DNA from: Brachybacterium sp. YJGR34
GTDB lineage: Bacteria > Actinomycetota > Actinomycetes > Actinomycetales > Dermabacteraceae
Assembly (NCBI RefSeq): GCF_003347015.1
Contig: NZ_PNFB01000005.1
Coordinates: 124,001-188,000, forward strand
Length of the DNA stretch: 64,000 nucleotides
Direction: 5' to 3'
Positions 52,684-60,623 of this stretch are shown one piece after another; position 1 is the stretch's first letter, and each line of letters starts with the position of its first letter. Position numbers and translations under genes: made by a program. The notes under the pieces are model-generated. The model saw only the letters and a program-made list of their open reading frames with translations, was not told the origin of the DNA and did no database searches.

Positions 52684-53934
52684 TCACTCCTCCAATTCGT
52701 CCTCGAGCGTGGCGATGATCCGTCCAGCCGCCTGCTCCGGGCTGGACTGTCCCGAGTACACCGCGGAGAACTGTTGGTTCACGAGCTCCTGCAGCGAGGC
52801 GATCGTCATCGGCGCGTCGGCGTACCGTGCGAAGGAGGCGGCATGGGGCAGCTGCTCGACGAAGCCCTGCTCGCTCGGGTCCACCTCGATCTGCTCGATC
52901 GTCGAGGAGGAGGCCGGGTACTGCGGATAGGTCTCGAACGTTTCCGGCCCCAGGAGGTGCTTCACGAATTCCCAGGCGGCCTCAGGCTCCGCGCAGTTCG
53001 CGTTGATCCCGAGCGCACGTCCTCCCAGGTGCGTGGTCCCGTCCTCGAGCCCCGCGGGCATGGGGGCGGTGAGGAGCTCGGCGTCGACCGCCGACTGTGC
53101 TGCCCGGAAGGCGGCCGGAGGCATGAAGGTCATCCCGCATGATCCGTCTCCCAGGGCACCGACGATGCTGGGATCCCCGTAGTCGGTGACCGCCTGCATC
53201 GAGGTCGGTGTGATGCCGTCGGTGAAGAAGGCGTCGAAGTACTCGATCGTCTCGACGAGCTGACCGGTCTCGACGCCCGGGCGCCAGATGCCGCCCTCGG
53301 ACTCGATCAGCTGCGACCCGTGCGCCCAGAGGTGGTAGTTGATCGGGAACCACTGCGCGCTGGAGAACTGCGCTCCGGCAGGGAACAGGAAGCCGTGGAC
53401 CCTGCCGCCGGCGTCGCGCGTGAGTTTCGCGGCGATCTCGGCCAGGTCCTCCCAATCTCTGGGCGTCTCCGTGACACCGATCCGTTCGAGCACGTCGGGA
53501 CGGTAGACGAGGGCCATCGTGTCGGCGGTCCAGGGGACCGCCCACATCGATCCTTCGTAGGTGGTCATGTCGGTGGCGAGGAGCTCGTCGGCGCCCTCCG
53601 CCGGGGACGCCTCCATCACGGCGTCCAGCGGGGTGAGGATCCGCGGTTCGGCCATGAAGGAGACGTCGGTGAAGGCGAGCTGTGCGATGTCGGGTCCGGA
53701 TCCCGCATTCGCCTCTCGGGCGAACTGCTGGGGGTTGTTCGGCGAGAGCGTCTCCATCGAGACCCGGTAGTCGGGGTGCTCCTCGTTCCACAGCTCGACG
53801 GCGTCGAGGAGACCGGCGGCCTGGTCCGCGGGATCGAACTGGCGGAACACCCGATCGCCCTCGGTGTCGCCACCGCTGCACGCCGCCAAGGGAGCGGCCA
53901 GCAGTCCGGCGGCCAGCACGGTTCGACGTCTCAT
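52684..53934 (-). CDS. Sugar ABC transporter solute-binding lipoprotein (sulfatase operon)
   Basis: A 416-residue family 1 binding protein with a short signal (M-R-R-R-T-V-L-A-A-G-L-L) and the lipobox L-A-A-C. The ATG at 53934 is preferred over the GTG at 53940 because AGAGG lies six bases ahead of it. It is the first gene of the operon with two permeases and a sulfatase and is divergent from a ROK repressor, with a palindrome between them. Confidence 0.9.
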   Translation of the reverse strand: MRRRTVLAAGLLAAPLAACSGGDTEGDRVFRQFDPADQAAGLLDAVELWNEEHPDYRVSMETLSPNNPQQFAREANAGSGPDIAQLAFTDVSFMAEPRILTPLDAVMEASPAEGADELLATDMTTYEGSMWAVPWTADTMALVYRPDVLERIGVTETPRDWEDLAEIAAKLTRDAGGRVHGFLFPAGAQFSSAQWFPINYHLWAHGSQLIESEGGIWRPGVETGQLVETIEYFDAFFTDGITPTSMQAVTDYGDPSIVGALGDGSCGMTFMPPAAFRAAQSAVDAELLTAPMPAGLEDGTTHLGGRALGINANCAEPEAAWEFVKHLLGPETFETYPQYPASSSTIEQIEVDPSEQGFVEQLPHAASFARYADAPMTIASLQELVNQQFSAVYSGQSSPEQAAGRIIATLEDELEE

Positions 53935-53983
53935 CGGCACCCTCTTCCTCGAGAATCACTGCGCGCCAGTAGACATGATCAAT

Positions 53984-53996
53984 TTGACATAGTCAA
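53984..53996. promoter_or_regulatory. Palindrome over a -35-like box, probable ROK operator
   Basis: TTGACATAGTCAA has perfect five-base arms around ATA. On the minus strand TTGACT (53996-53991) could be the -35 box of the importer operon, with a weaker TCTACT 17 bases on. The site lies between the importer and the divergent ROK gene. Confidence 0.5.
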
Positions 53997-54022
53997 TGAC
54001 GTTCCGGAGGTCTCTGCCGCCG

Positions 54023-54028
54023 TAGCAT
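54023..54028 (+). promoter_or_regulatory. -10 box of probable leaderless ROK transcript
   Basis: TAGCAT is followed by seven bases and the ATG at 54036; no Shine-Dalgarno site is seen. A leaderless transcript is likely. Confidence 0.45.
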
Positions 54029-54035
54029 CGGGCAG

Positions 54036-55289
54036 ATGAGACGAGCACCAGCAGACGCTCCGGTCGCAGGCCGACGCGGCACGAACCTTCCGCGGGTGGC
54101 CGGCTACAACCAGGTCCTCGTCCTCGATCTGATTCGGCGCAACCCCGGTCTGAGCAGGAGCGATCTCGTGCAGCGCACGGGCTTGACGATGCAGACGATG
54201 TCGAACATCTGCCATCGGCTGCTGGACGCCGAGCTGATCCGCGAGGCGGGCAGACGACAGTCCGGCCGGGGTGCACCGCGGATCGTCTACGAGGTGGAGC
54301 CGGCCGGTCGGTACGCGGTGGGGGTCCACATCGATCCCGCGCGTCTGACCCTCGCTGTCCTCGATCTCGCCGGCGTCCTCCGGGCCGAGTGCACGATGGA
54401 GATCCCGAACCCGCCCGAGCCGGAGACGATCCTGGCCGCCATCGACGACGGCGTGAGCATGCTGCTGAGCGAGCACGGGCTGAGCATAGACCGCGTGGTG
54501 GGGATCGGGGTGGCCTCACCTGGGCCGATCGACGGCGCGCACGGCTCTGTGGTCGGGCCGCCGCTCCTGCCGGGCTGGGACCTGGTGCCGCTGCGGGAGG
54601 CCCTGGAGTCCCGGTGGGGGACCCCGATCCTGGTGGACAAGGACAACACGGCGGCGGCCGTCGGGGAGACGTGGAGCGCTCCGCGCTGCGAGGAGAACTT
54701 CGCGTTCCTCTACCTGGGCAGCGGGGTCGCCGCAGGCATCGTGCGGAACGGCGAGGTGATCCGCGGCGGCGGCGCGAACATCGGGAACATCGCGCACCTC
54801 AGCGCTGACCCCGACGGCCCGCGCTGCTCGTGCGGGGGACGGGGCTGTGTCGACGTCTCGGCCGCCCCGGCGGTCATCGTCTCCTCCGGCATCGCGGCCG
54901 GCGCGCTCGATCCCGTGGACGTCACCGATGCGCACCGTGTCGAGGCGGCGCTGCGGGACCTCGCGCGCATGGCGGACTCTGATCCGCAGTCCTCCGCCGC
55001 GCAGGTCCTCGACCACGCGGCCGCCGGGTATGCACGCGTCGCCGTGCAGCTCGCGAACCTCCTGGATCTCGAGGCCATCGTCCTCGGCGGGCCGCAGTGG
55101 CCCGCTCTCGAACCCACGATGCTCCGCGTCCTCCCCGCGCTGCTCAATGAGGCATACATCGGTCGCGCCATCCACGGCATCGAGGTCCGCGGCACCGCCG
55201 TCGGAGGGCCCGTCGCGGCGATCGGTGCCGCGGCGCTCGTCATGGGCGAGACCGTCTTCGATGCCCAGAGCCAGCTGTACCTGCGGTGA
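54036..55289 (+). CDS. ROK-family transcriptional repressor
   Basis: A 417-residue regulator. Residues 35-65 hold the winged helix (L-S-R-S-D-L-V-Q-R-T-G-L-T-M-Q-T-M-S-N-I), followed by a ROK domain with G-I-G-V-A-S-P-G-P, D-K-D-N-T-A-A-A-V-G-E and the zinc motif C-S-C-G-G-R-G-C. ROK proteins bind a sugar in the kinase-like domain and release DNA. It is divergent from, and probably controls, the sulfatase-importer operon. Confidence 0.9.
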   Translation: MRRAPADAPVAGRRGTNLPRVAGYNQVLVLDLIRRNPGLSRSDLVQRTGLTMQTMSNICHRLLDAELIREAGRRQSGRGAPRIVYEVEPAGRYAVGVHIDPARLTLAVLDLAGVLRAECTMEIPNPPEPETILAAIDDGVSMLLSEHGLSIDRVVGIGVASPGPIDGAHGSVVGPPLLPGWDLVPLREALESRWGTPILVDKDNTAAAVGETWSAPRCEENFAFLYLGSGVAAGIVRNGEVIRGGGANIGNIAHLSADPDGPRCSCGGRGCVDVSAAPAVIVSSGIAAGALDPVDVTDAHRVEAALRDLARMADSDPQSSAAQVLDHAAAGYARVAVQLANLLDLEAIVLGGPQWPALEPTMLRVLPALLNEAYIGRAIHGIEVRGTAVGGPVAAIGAAALVMGETVFDAQSQLYLR

Positions 55290-55301
55290 GCGGTATACCC
55301 C

Positions 55302-55964
55302 TCACTCCCGCCAGAAGAAGCAGTGCTCGACCCCGCTCGGCGCGGTGATCCGCTCGAGCGTGAAGCGGTCGGTGAGCTCCTCGGGCCCCTCCCACAGGCG
55401 CAGGCCCGTCCCGTACTCGACCGGCGCGATCGCCACGTGCATCTCGTCGATGAGATCGGCCGCGAGGAACTCCCGCACGGTGGTGACGCCGCCGCCGATG
55501 CGCACGTCCTGGCCACCGGCCGCCGCCTTCGCCTGCTCGAGCGCCTCGGCCGGGGAGGCGTCGACGAAGTGGAAGGTGGTCTCTCCCACCACGAGCGGGG
55601 GCCGCTCATGGTGGGTGAGCACGAAGACGGGGGTGTGGAAGGGCGGCTCCGGACCCCACCAGCCGATCCAGCCGTCGTCGGTCCACGGGCCGCGCTGCGG
55701 GCCGAACTTGTGACGGCCCATGATCTCGGCGCCGATGCCCTGGGCGAAGTCGCGGGTCAGGTAGTCCTCGATGCCCCGGCTGCCGCCCGGCTCCTGCCGG
55801 CCGGGGAAGTGGGCGGTCGTGAACGCCCATCGCATCAGCACGCCGGGGTCGACGTGGCCGAAGGGGCGCTCGAGCGTCTGCTCCTCGCCGGCGCCGATGC
55901 CGTCGCGGGAGACGGTGAAGCTCTGGATGCGCACGCGCTGGGTCGTCGGCCCATCCTTCGTCAC
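55302..55964 (-). CDS. Dihydrofolate reductase-like (RibD C-terminal) protein
   Basis: A 220-residue protein of the RibD C-terminal/dihydrofolate reductase-like family, NADPH-dependent reductases of mostly unknown substrate. Typical blocks are F-T-V-S-R-D-G near the start, I-M-G-R-H-K-F-G-P, V-F-V-L-T-H-H-E-R-P-P and the nucleotide loop I-G-G-G-V-T-T-V-R-E-F-L-A-A-D-L-I-D-E. The start is a GTG at 55964. The gene lies 12 bases from the convergent ROK stop and downstream of csbD on the same strand. Confidence 0.87.
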   Translation of the reverse strand: MTKDGPTTQRVRIQSFTVSRDGIGAGEEQTLERPFGHVDPGVLMRWAFTTAHFPGRQEPGGSRGIEDYLTRDFAQGIGAEIMGRHKFGPQRGPWTDDGWIGWWGPEPPFHTPVFVLTHHERPPLVVGETTFHFVDASPAEALEQAKAAAGGQDVRIGGGVTTVREFLAADLIDEMHVAIAPVEYGTGLRLWEGPEELTDRFTLERITAPSGVEHCFFWRE

Positions 55965-55991
55965 CCCAGCGCGGCTGTCACCCCCTCGGGA

Positions 55992-56219
55992 TCAGCGATC
56001 CGGGGTGGTCGAGTCCTTGTCCTCGTCGCCCAGCAGGCTGCCGGCCGCGCCCTTGACGGTGTCGCGGGCGTCCTGGAGCTTCTCCTTGGCGCCGGCCTTG
56101 GCCTGATCGGCCTTGCCCTCCGTCTCGGTCTCCTTGTCACCGGTGAGCTTGCCCAGGCCCTCCTTGGCCTGACCGCCCATCTTGTCCTTCGTGTTCTCGA
56201 ACTTCTCCTCGGTGCTCAT
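55992..56219 (-). CDS. CsbD-like stress protein
   Basis: A 75-residue, very hydrophilic protein of the CsbD family (K-F-E-N-T-K-D-K-M-G-G-Q-A-K-E-G-L-G-K-L-T-G-D). CsbD-like proteins are general stress proteins of unknown mechanism. GAGGAGG stands six bases before the ATG at 56219, which rules out the longer frame. It is followed by the RibD-type gene after 27 bases. Confidence 0.9.
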   Translation of the reverse strand: MSTEEKFENTKDKMGGQAKEGLGKLTGDKETETEGKADQAKAGAKEKLQDARDTVKGAAGSLLGDEDKDSTTPDR

Positions 56220-56327
56220 CACAGGCCTCCTCGATGCCGGGCGACCACGGGACGTGGCGCTGTCCTCCGAGTCTAGGAACCCCGCCCCCTGCTCTCCAGA
56301 GGTGGACCGCACGGTCGGGGACCGGAC

Positions 56328-58271
56328 TCATGCCTCCCGGGCCGCGAGCGGGATCCGCCCGCCGGCCAGGACCATCTCCACCTGCCGCGGGGAGAGCCGA
56401 TGGTGCAGGGCCACCTCGCGCCCACCGATCCGGGCGGTGAGCCCCCGCCCCGCGCGCAGCGCCGCATGGATCCCGTCGAGCTCCACCGTGTCCCCGGCCG
56501 TGACGTGCTCGAGGTCGGCGGGATCGTCGACCTCGAGGGCGAGCACCCCGAAGTTGGCGAGGTTCTGCCAGTGGATCCGCGCGAAGGACACCGCGATCAC
56601 CGCCGTGAGGCCCAGTGAGCGCGGGGCCAGCACCGCGTGCTCCCGCGAGGAGCCCTGCCCGTAGTTCCGCCCGGCGATCACCACGTGCCCGGCCGTGGCC
56701 GCAGCGGCCCGCGCCGGGTACTCCGGATCGATCCGCTCGAAGGCGAACTCGGCGATCCTCGGGATGTTGCTGCGGTAGGGCAGCACCCGGGAGCCGGCCG
56801 GCAGGATCTCGTCGGTCGAGACGTCATCGCCCATCATCAGCACCGCGGGCACCTCGAGGTGGTCCTCGATCGGCGTGAGCTCGGGCAGCGAGGAGATGTT
56901 GGGGCCCTTGACGAGCTCGACCTCGCGCGCCTGCGCCGGCGGCAGCGGCGCGGTGAGCATCGCATCGATGACCGTGAAGGTCTCCGGCATCGTGGGTCGA
57001 GGGAACACCAGCTGATGGCTGTCCTCGAGGGTGCGCGGATCGGTGATCCGTCCGGTCAGCGCCGCGGCCGCCGCGGTCTCCGGCGAGCACAGCCACACCG
57101 CGTCCTCCTCCGTGCCGGAGCGTCCGGGGAAGTTCCGCGGCATGGTGCGCAGCGAGTTGCGGCCGCGGGCCGGGGCCTGCCCCATGCCGATGCAGCCCAT
57201 GCAGCCGGACTGGTGGACCCGCGCCCCGGCGGCCACCAGCGCGGACAGCCAGCCGCCGGCGATGAGGTCCCCGAGCACCTCCCGGGAAGTGGGGTTGATG
57301 TCGAGGGACACCTGCTCGGCGACCTGCCGGCCGTCGAGGATCTCGGCGACGACGGCGGCGTCCCGCAGCCCGGGGTTCGCGGAGGAGCCGACCACCACCT
57401 GGAAGACCTCCTCGTCCTCGACCTCCGCCACGGGCACCACGTTCCCGGGGGAGGAGGGGCGGGCGATCAGCGGTTCGAGCGCGGACAGCTCGATCCGCTC
57501 GGTGTGGTCGTAGCGGGCGCCCTCGTCGGCCTCCCAGCGTTCGAACTCCGCACCGCGGCCGACGGCTTCGAGGTACTCGCGCACCGCGTCGTCGGCCGGG
57601 AACACGCTGGCCGTGGCCCCCAGCTCCGCACCCATGTTCGCGATGACGTGCCGGTCCATGGCGCTGAGCTGGTCGAGGCCCGGGCCGTGGTACTCGATGA
57701 TGCGCCCGGCGCCGCCGCTGACCCCGTGCCGACGCAGCATCTCGAGCACCACGTCCTTGGCGGAGACCCAGTCGGGGAGGGTCCCGGTCAGCTCCACGCC
57801 CCAGATCTCCGGGAGGTCCACGTACAGCGGCTGCCCGGCCATGGCCATCGCCACCTCGAGGCCGCCCACCCCGATCGCGAGCATGCCCAGCGCCCCGGCC
57901 GCGCAGGTGTGGGAGTCCGAGCCGATCAGCGTGGCGCCGGGCCGGCCGAAGTGCGCCTGGTGCACGGGGTGGGAGACCCCGTTGCCGGCCGGGGAGAACC
58001 ACAACCCGTAGCGCTGCGCGGCCGAGCGCAGGAACAGGTGGTCCTCGGGGTTCTTCGCGTCGGTCTGCAGCAGGTTGTGGTCCACGTACTGCACCGACAG
58101 CTCGGTCCGGACGCGATCCAGTCCCATCGCCTCCAGCTCCAGCATGACCAGCGTGCCGGTGGCGTCCTGGGTGAGGGTCTGGTCCACTCGCAGGCCCACC
58201 TCGGAGCCGGGCGAGAGGTCCCCCTCGACGAGATGCGCGGCGATGAGCTTCTGGGCGACGGTGTACGGCAT
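56328..58271 (-). CDS. Aconitate hydratase (about 650-residue type)
   Basis: A 647-residue aconitase-family dehydratase, the TCA-cycle enzyme interconverting citrate and isocitrate, or a homologue such as a homoaconitase. Iron-sulfur cysteines are in D-S-H-T-C-A-A-G and S-G-C-M-G-C-I-G-M-G; the swivelling C-terminal domain has G-R-N-Y-G-Q-G-S-S-R-E-H-A. It is shorter than the 900-residue AcnA type usual in actinobacteria and more like the mitochondrial-type proteins. AGGAGGG precedes the ATG at 58271. It is divergent from the DAHP synthase leader region. Confidence 0.87.
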   Translation of the reverse strand: MPYTVAQKLIAAHLVEGDLSPGSEVGLRVDQTLTQDATGTLVMLELEAMGLDRVRTELSVQYVDHNLLQTDAKNPEDHLFLRSAAQRYGLWFSPAGNGVSHPVHQAHFGRPGATLIGSDSHTCAAGALGMLAIGVGGLEVAMAMAGQPLYVDLPEIWGVELTGTLPDWVSAKDVVLEMLRRHGVSGGAGRIIEYHGPGLDQLSAMDRHVIANMGAELGATASVFPADDAVREYLEAVGRGAEFERWEADEGARYDHTERIELSALEPLIARPSSPGNVVPVAEVEDEEVFQVVVGSSANPGLRDAAVVAEILDGRQVAEQVSLDINPTSREVLGDLIAGGWLSALVAAGARVHQSGCMGCIGMGQAPARGRNSLRTMPRNFPGRSGTEEDAVWLCSPETAAAAALTGRITDPRTLEDSHQLVFPRPTMPETFTVIDAMLTAPLPPAQAREVELVKGPNISSLPELTPIEDHLEVPAVLMMGDDVSTDEILPAGSRVLPYRSNIPRIAEFAFERIDPEYPARAAAATAGHVVIAGRNYGQGSSREHAVLAPRSLGLTAVIAVSFARIHWQNLANFGVLALEVDDPADLEHVTAGDTVELDGIHAALRAGRGLTARIGGREVALHHRLSPRQVEMVLAGGRIPLAAREA

Positions 58272-58374
58272 GGGCCTGCCCTCCTGGGATCGCGGCCCGC
58301 CTCCGGTCCGAGCGCGGACCTGCCTCCACCATAGGGCGGATGAGCGGCGCTGCCCAGGGTGCCGCCGGATCGGG

Positions 58375-58380
58375 TACGCT
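58375..58380 (+). promoter_or_regulatory. -10 box before the aromatic leader peptide
   Basis: TACGCT is followed by six bases (CCCGGC) and the ATG of the leader peptide at 58387, so the transcript probably begins on that codon. The -35 region is weak. Confidence 0.5.
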
Positions 58381-58386
58381 CCCGGC

Positions 58387-58446
58387 ATGACGCACCGCTG
58401 GTTTACCTATGCGCGCCCGGCCCTGGAGGGGCCGGCGATGCCGTAG
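58387..58446 (+). CDS. Putative aromatic leader peptide (W-F-T-Y)
   Basis: A 19-codon open frame, M-T-H-R-W-F-T-Y-A-R-P-A-L-E-G-P-A-M-P, ends 102 bases before the DAHP synthase gene. It contains Trp, Phe and Tyr in four consecutive codons, the three end products of the pathway started by that enzyme. Phe is TTT and Tyr is TAT, both rare in this very GC-rich sequence, which is expected for a sensor of charged tRNA. A -10 box six bases ahead suggests a leaderless start. A GC-rich hairpin (58417-58435) lies within the second half of the frame. The reading as a ribosome-mediated attenuator is an inference. Confidence 0.65.
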   Translation: MTHRWFTYARPALEGPAMP

Positions 58447-58460
58447 CGTCACCACCCCTT

Positions 58461-58516
58461 CAGAGCCGCCAGGGCAGAGCAGAAGCTCTGCCCTTCGCCA
58501 TTCCCGGCGGGCTCTG
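58461..58516 (+). promoter_or_regulatory. Attenuator region with mutually exclusive hairpins
   Basis: GGGCAGAGC (58472-58480), loop AGAA and GCTCTGCCC (58485-58493) form a perfect nine-base stem. CAGAGCCGCC (58461-58470) can instead pair with GGCGGGCTCTG (58506-58516), and the second CAGAGC copy can pair with the last GCTCTG. The two CAGAGC and two GCTCTG copies allow alternative structures, as in amino acid attenuators. Confidence 0.6.
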
Positions 58517-58548
58517 CATCGGGTCCGCCTCACCCCGAGGAAGGACCC

Positions 58549-59631
58549 ATGACAGTTCTCGACACCTCCCCCGCGCCCGCCCCCGATCATCCCGTCGCGG
58601 GCTGCACCCCGCTGCCCGCCCCGGCCGATCTCCTCGCCGAGCAGCCGCTGCCGGCCCACCACGCCGCGCAGATCGCCCGACATCGCGACGAGATCCGCGC
58701 GGTGCTGCGCGGCGCGGACGACCGCCTGCTGGTGATCGTCGGCCCCTGCTCGATCCACGACCCCGACGCCGCGCTGGACTACGCCCGCCTGCTCGGGGCG
58801 GCGCGCGCCGAGCTGGGGGAGGATCTGCTGATCGTGATGCGCACCTACCTCGAGAAGCCGCGCACCACCGTGGGCTGGAAGGGTCTGATCAACGACCCGC
58901 ACCTGGACGGCAGCCACGACATCGCCACCGGCCTGCGCACCGCGCGCACCGTCCTGCGGGAGGTCACGGCGCTGGGCCTGCCCTGCGCGACCGAGTTCCT
59001 CGAGCCGATCAGCCCGCAGTACATCGCGGACCTCGTCAGCTGGGGCGCGATCGGCGCCCGCACCGCGGAGAGCCAGATCCACCGGCAGCTCGCCTCCGGT
59101 CTGCCGCTGCCGATCGGCGTCAAGAACGGCACCGACGGCGGCGTCCGCGTGGCGCTGGACGCGATGGCCTCCGCGGCCGCGCCGCAGTCCTTCCTCGGGA
59201 TCGGGGCCGACGGCCGCGCGAGCCTGGTGACCACCGCGGGCAACCCGGACCTCTCCCTCATCCTGCGCGGCGGGGCGGAGGGCGCGAACTGGGGCCCCGC
59301 ACCTGTCCGGGAGGCGGCCCGGCAGCTCGCCGACCGGGGGCGGGCGCCGCGGCTGATCATCGATGCGAGTCATGGCAACAGCGGCAAGGACCACCGCCGC
59401 CAGGCCGAGGTCGCCACCATGCTCGCCGATCAGGTCGCCGTGGACGGCGCCGCCATCGCCGGGGTGATGCTCGAGTCCCACCTGGTGGCGGGGGCGCAGC
59501 GGCTCGACGTCGCCGCCGGACCCGCCGGGCTGGTGCGGGGGCAGTCGGTGACCGACGCGTGCATGGGCTGGGAGGTCACCGAGGGCGTGCTGCGCGGCCT
59601 GGCCGACGGGGTGCGGCGCCGGCGCCGGTGA
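58549..59631 (+). CDS. aroG: 3-deoxy-7-phosphoheptulonate (DAHP) synthase, class I AroG-type
   Basis: A 360-residue DAHP synthase of the AroF/G/H type, which condenses phosphoenolpyruvate and erythrose 4-phosphate in the first step of the shikimate pathway. Recognisable blocks are V-G-P-C-S-I-H-D-P, M-R-T-Y-L-E-K-P-R-T-T-V-G-W-K-G, G-A-R-T-A-E-S-Q-I-H, V-K-N-G-T-D-G and D-A-S-H-G-N-S-G-K. GAGGAAGGA lies before the ATG. The 160-base leader codes for an aromatic peptide and has alternative hairpins, so expression is probably tuned by attenuation in addition to feedback inhibition of the enzyme. Confidence 0.93.
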   Translation: MTVLDTSPAPAPDHPVAGCTPLPAPADLLAEQPLPAHHAAQIARHRDEIRAVLRGADDRLLVIVGPCSIHDPDAALDYARLLGAARAELGEDLLIVMRTYLEKPRTTVGWKGLINDPHLDGSHDIATGLRTARTVLREVTALGLPCATEFLEPISPQYIADLVSWGAIGARTAESQIHRQLASGLPLPIGVKNGTDGGVRVALDAMASAAAPQSFLGIGADGRASLVTTAGNPDLSLILRGGAEGANWGPAPVREAARQLADRGRAPRLIIDASHGNSGKDHRRQAEVATMLADQVAVDGAAIAGVMLESHLVAGAQRLDVAAGPAGLVRGQSVTDACMGWEVTEGVLRGLADGVRRRRR

Positions 59632-59653
59632 GCGGCGGGGCGGGGGGCGGACC

Positions 59654-60550
59654 TCAGAGGCGCGCCAGGGTGCGTTCGATCGTCTCCCGCACCCGGCCGG
59701 CCATGCCCGGGCCGTCCACCGGGGCGCGGCCGGCCACCTGGAGCGGGATGAACTCCGGCCAGTCCTCGCCGAAGCACAGCAGACGCTGGATGTCGCAGGC
59801 CGGGTCCACCGCCGTCCCGGCGCTCTCCTCGTAGTCCTCGAGGAACCACATGGCGGCCTCGGCGGAGTGGAGCACAGCGAGGTTCAGCCGGCAGTGCCCC
59901 ACGTCGACGCCCCGGTCCGCGAGGCCGACGTTCGGCCAGTCCACCACCGCCGAGATCCGCCCGCCCTGCCACAGGACGTTGAAGTGCTGGTAGTCGCCGT
60001 GGCCGAGGACCCGGCGGTCCGGGTCGGTGGGGCGGGCGGCGAGGTCGTGGGCGGCCCGGGCGAGACCGGGGTCGCCGCCGCGGTCCAGCCACGGCGTCTC
60101 GTCCGGTCCCCACAGAGGGAGGGGGTCGAGCGACGGCGACGGCACCGCGTGGATCCGCGCCAGCATCGCCGCGAGGTGCTGCACCCAGCGGCGGAGATCG
60201 GCCGGCGCCAGGTCCGGTGCGCCGTCGAGAAAGGTGGTGACGGTGCAGGGCCGTCCGGAGGCCGTGCCGTCGGGGTCCGCGGCGATGAGCCGGGGGATCG
60301 GCAGCCCCGTGCCGGCCAGGGCCTCGAGCCCGGCCGCTTCGCGCCGCACCGCCGCGGGATCATGCTCGGCGTCCCCGGGCCAGCGCCGCACGACCACGTC
60401 GCCGCGGCCGTCGGCCCGCCGCAGGTGCAGCATCCTCGCGCTCAGGCCTCCGACCAACTCCCGCACCAGGGACACCTCGCCCACCTCCGGCCGGAGCCAG
60501 TCACGCAGCATGGGGTCGAGAGGCGGGCCGGGACGGCGATCACGGAGCAT
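59654..60550 (-). CDS. APH-family phosphotransferase
   Basis: A 298-residue kinase of the aminoglycoside phosphotransferase-like fold. The catalytic block H-G-D-Y-Q-H-F-N-V-L-W and the metal-binding V-V-D-W-P-N-V-G-L-A-D are conserved, as is V-V-V-R-R-W-P for the ATP-binding strand. The substrate is unknown; most such proteins in actinobacteria are not resistance enzymes. The ATG at 60550 is chosen as the first that gives a normal N-terminus, with only a weak ribosome site. It is divergent from the DUF5701 gene. Confidence 0.8.
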   Translation of the reverse strand: MLRDRRPGPPLDPMLRDWLRPEVGEVSLVRELVGGLSARMLHLRRADGRGDVVVRRWPGDAEHDPAAVRREAAGLEALAGTGLPIPRLIAADPDGTASGRPCTVTTFLDGAPDLAPADLRRWVQHLAAMLARIHAVPSPSLDPLPLWGPDETPWLDRGGDPGLARAAHDLAARPTDPDRRVLGHGDYQHFNVLWQGGRISAVVDWPNVGLADRGVDVGHCRLNLAVLHSAEAAMWFLEDYEESAGTAVDPACDIQRLLCFGEDWPEFIPLQVAGRAPVDGPGMAGRVRETIERTLARL

Positions 60551-60623
60551 TCGCCGAGCCTGCCAGAGAGGAGGGGAGCGCTCCACCGGATTCTCTGCGG
60601 GAATACCTCCGCGAGCGGCGGCG

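Noticed and set aside
56824..59481. 885-codon open frame on the minus strand across the DAHP synthase and aconitase region
   Set aside because: It runs in the wrong frame through part of the aconitase gene and antisense to the DAHP synthase gene; both true genes are clear.
59654..60550. Aminoglycoside resistance gene
   Set aside because: Only the general APH fold is seen; nothing points to antibiotic substrates.
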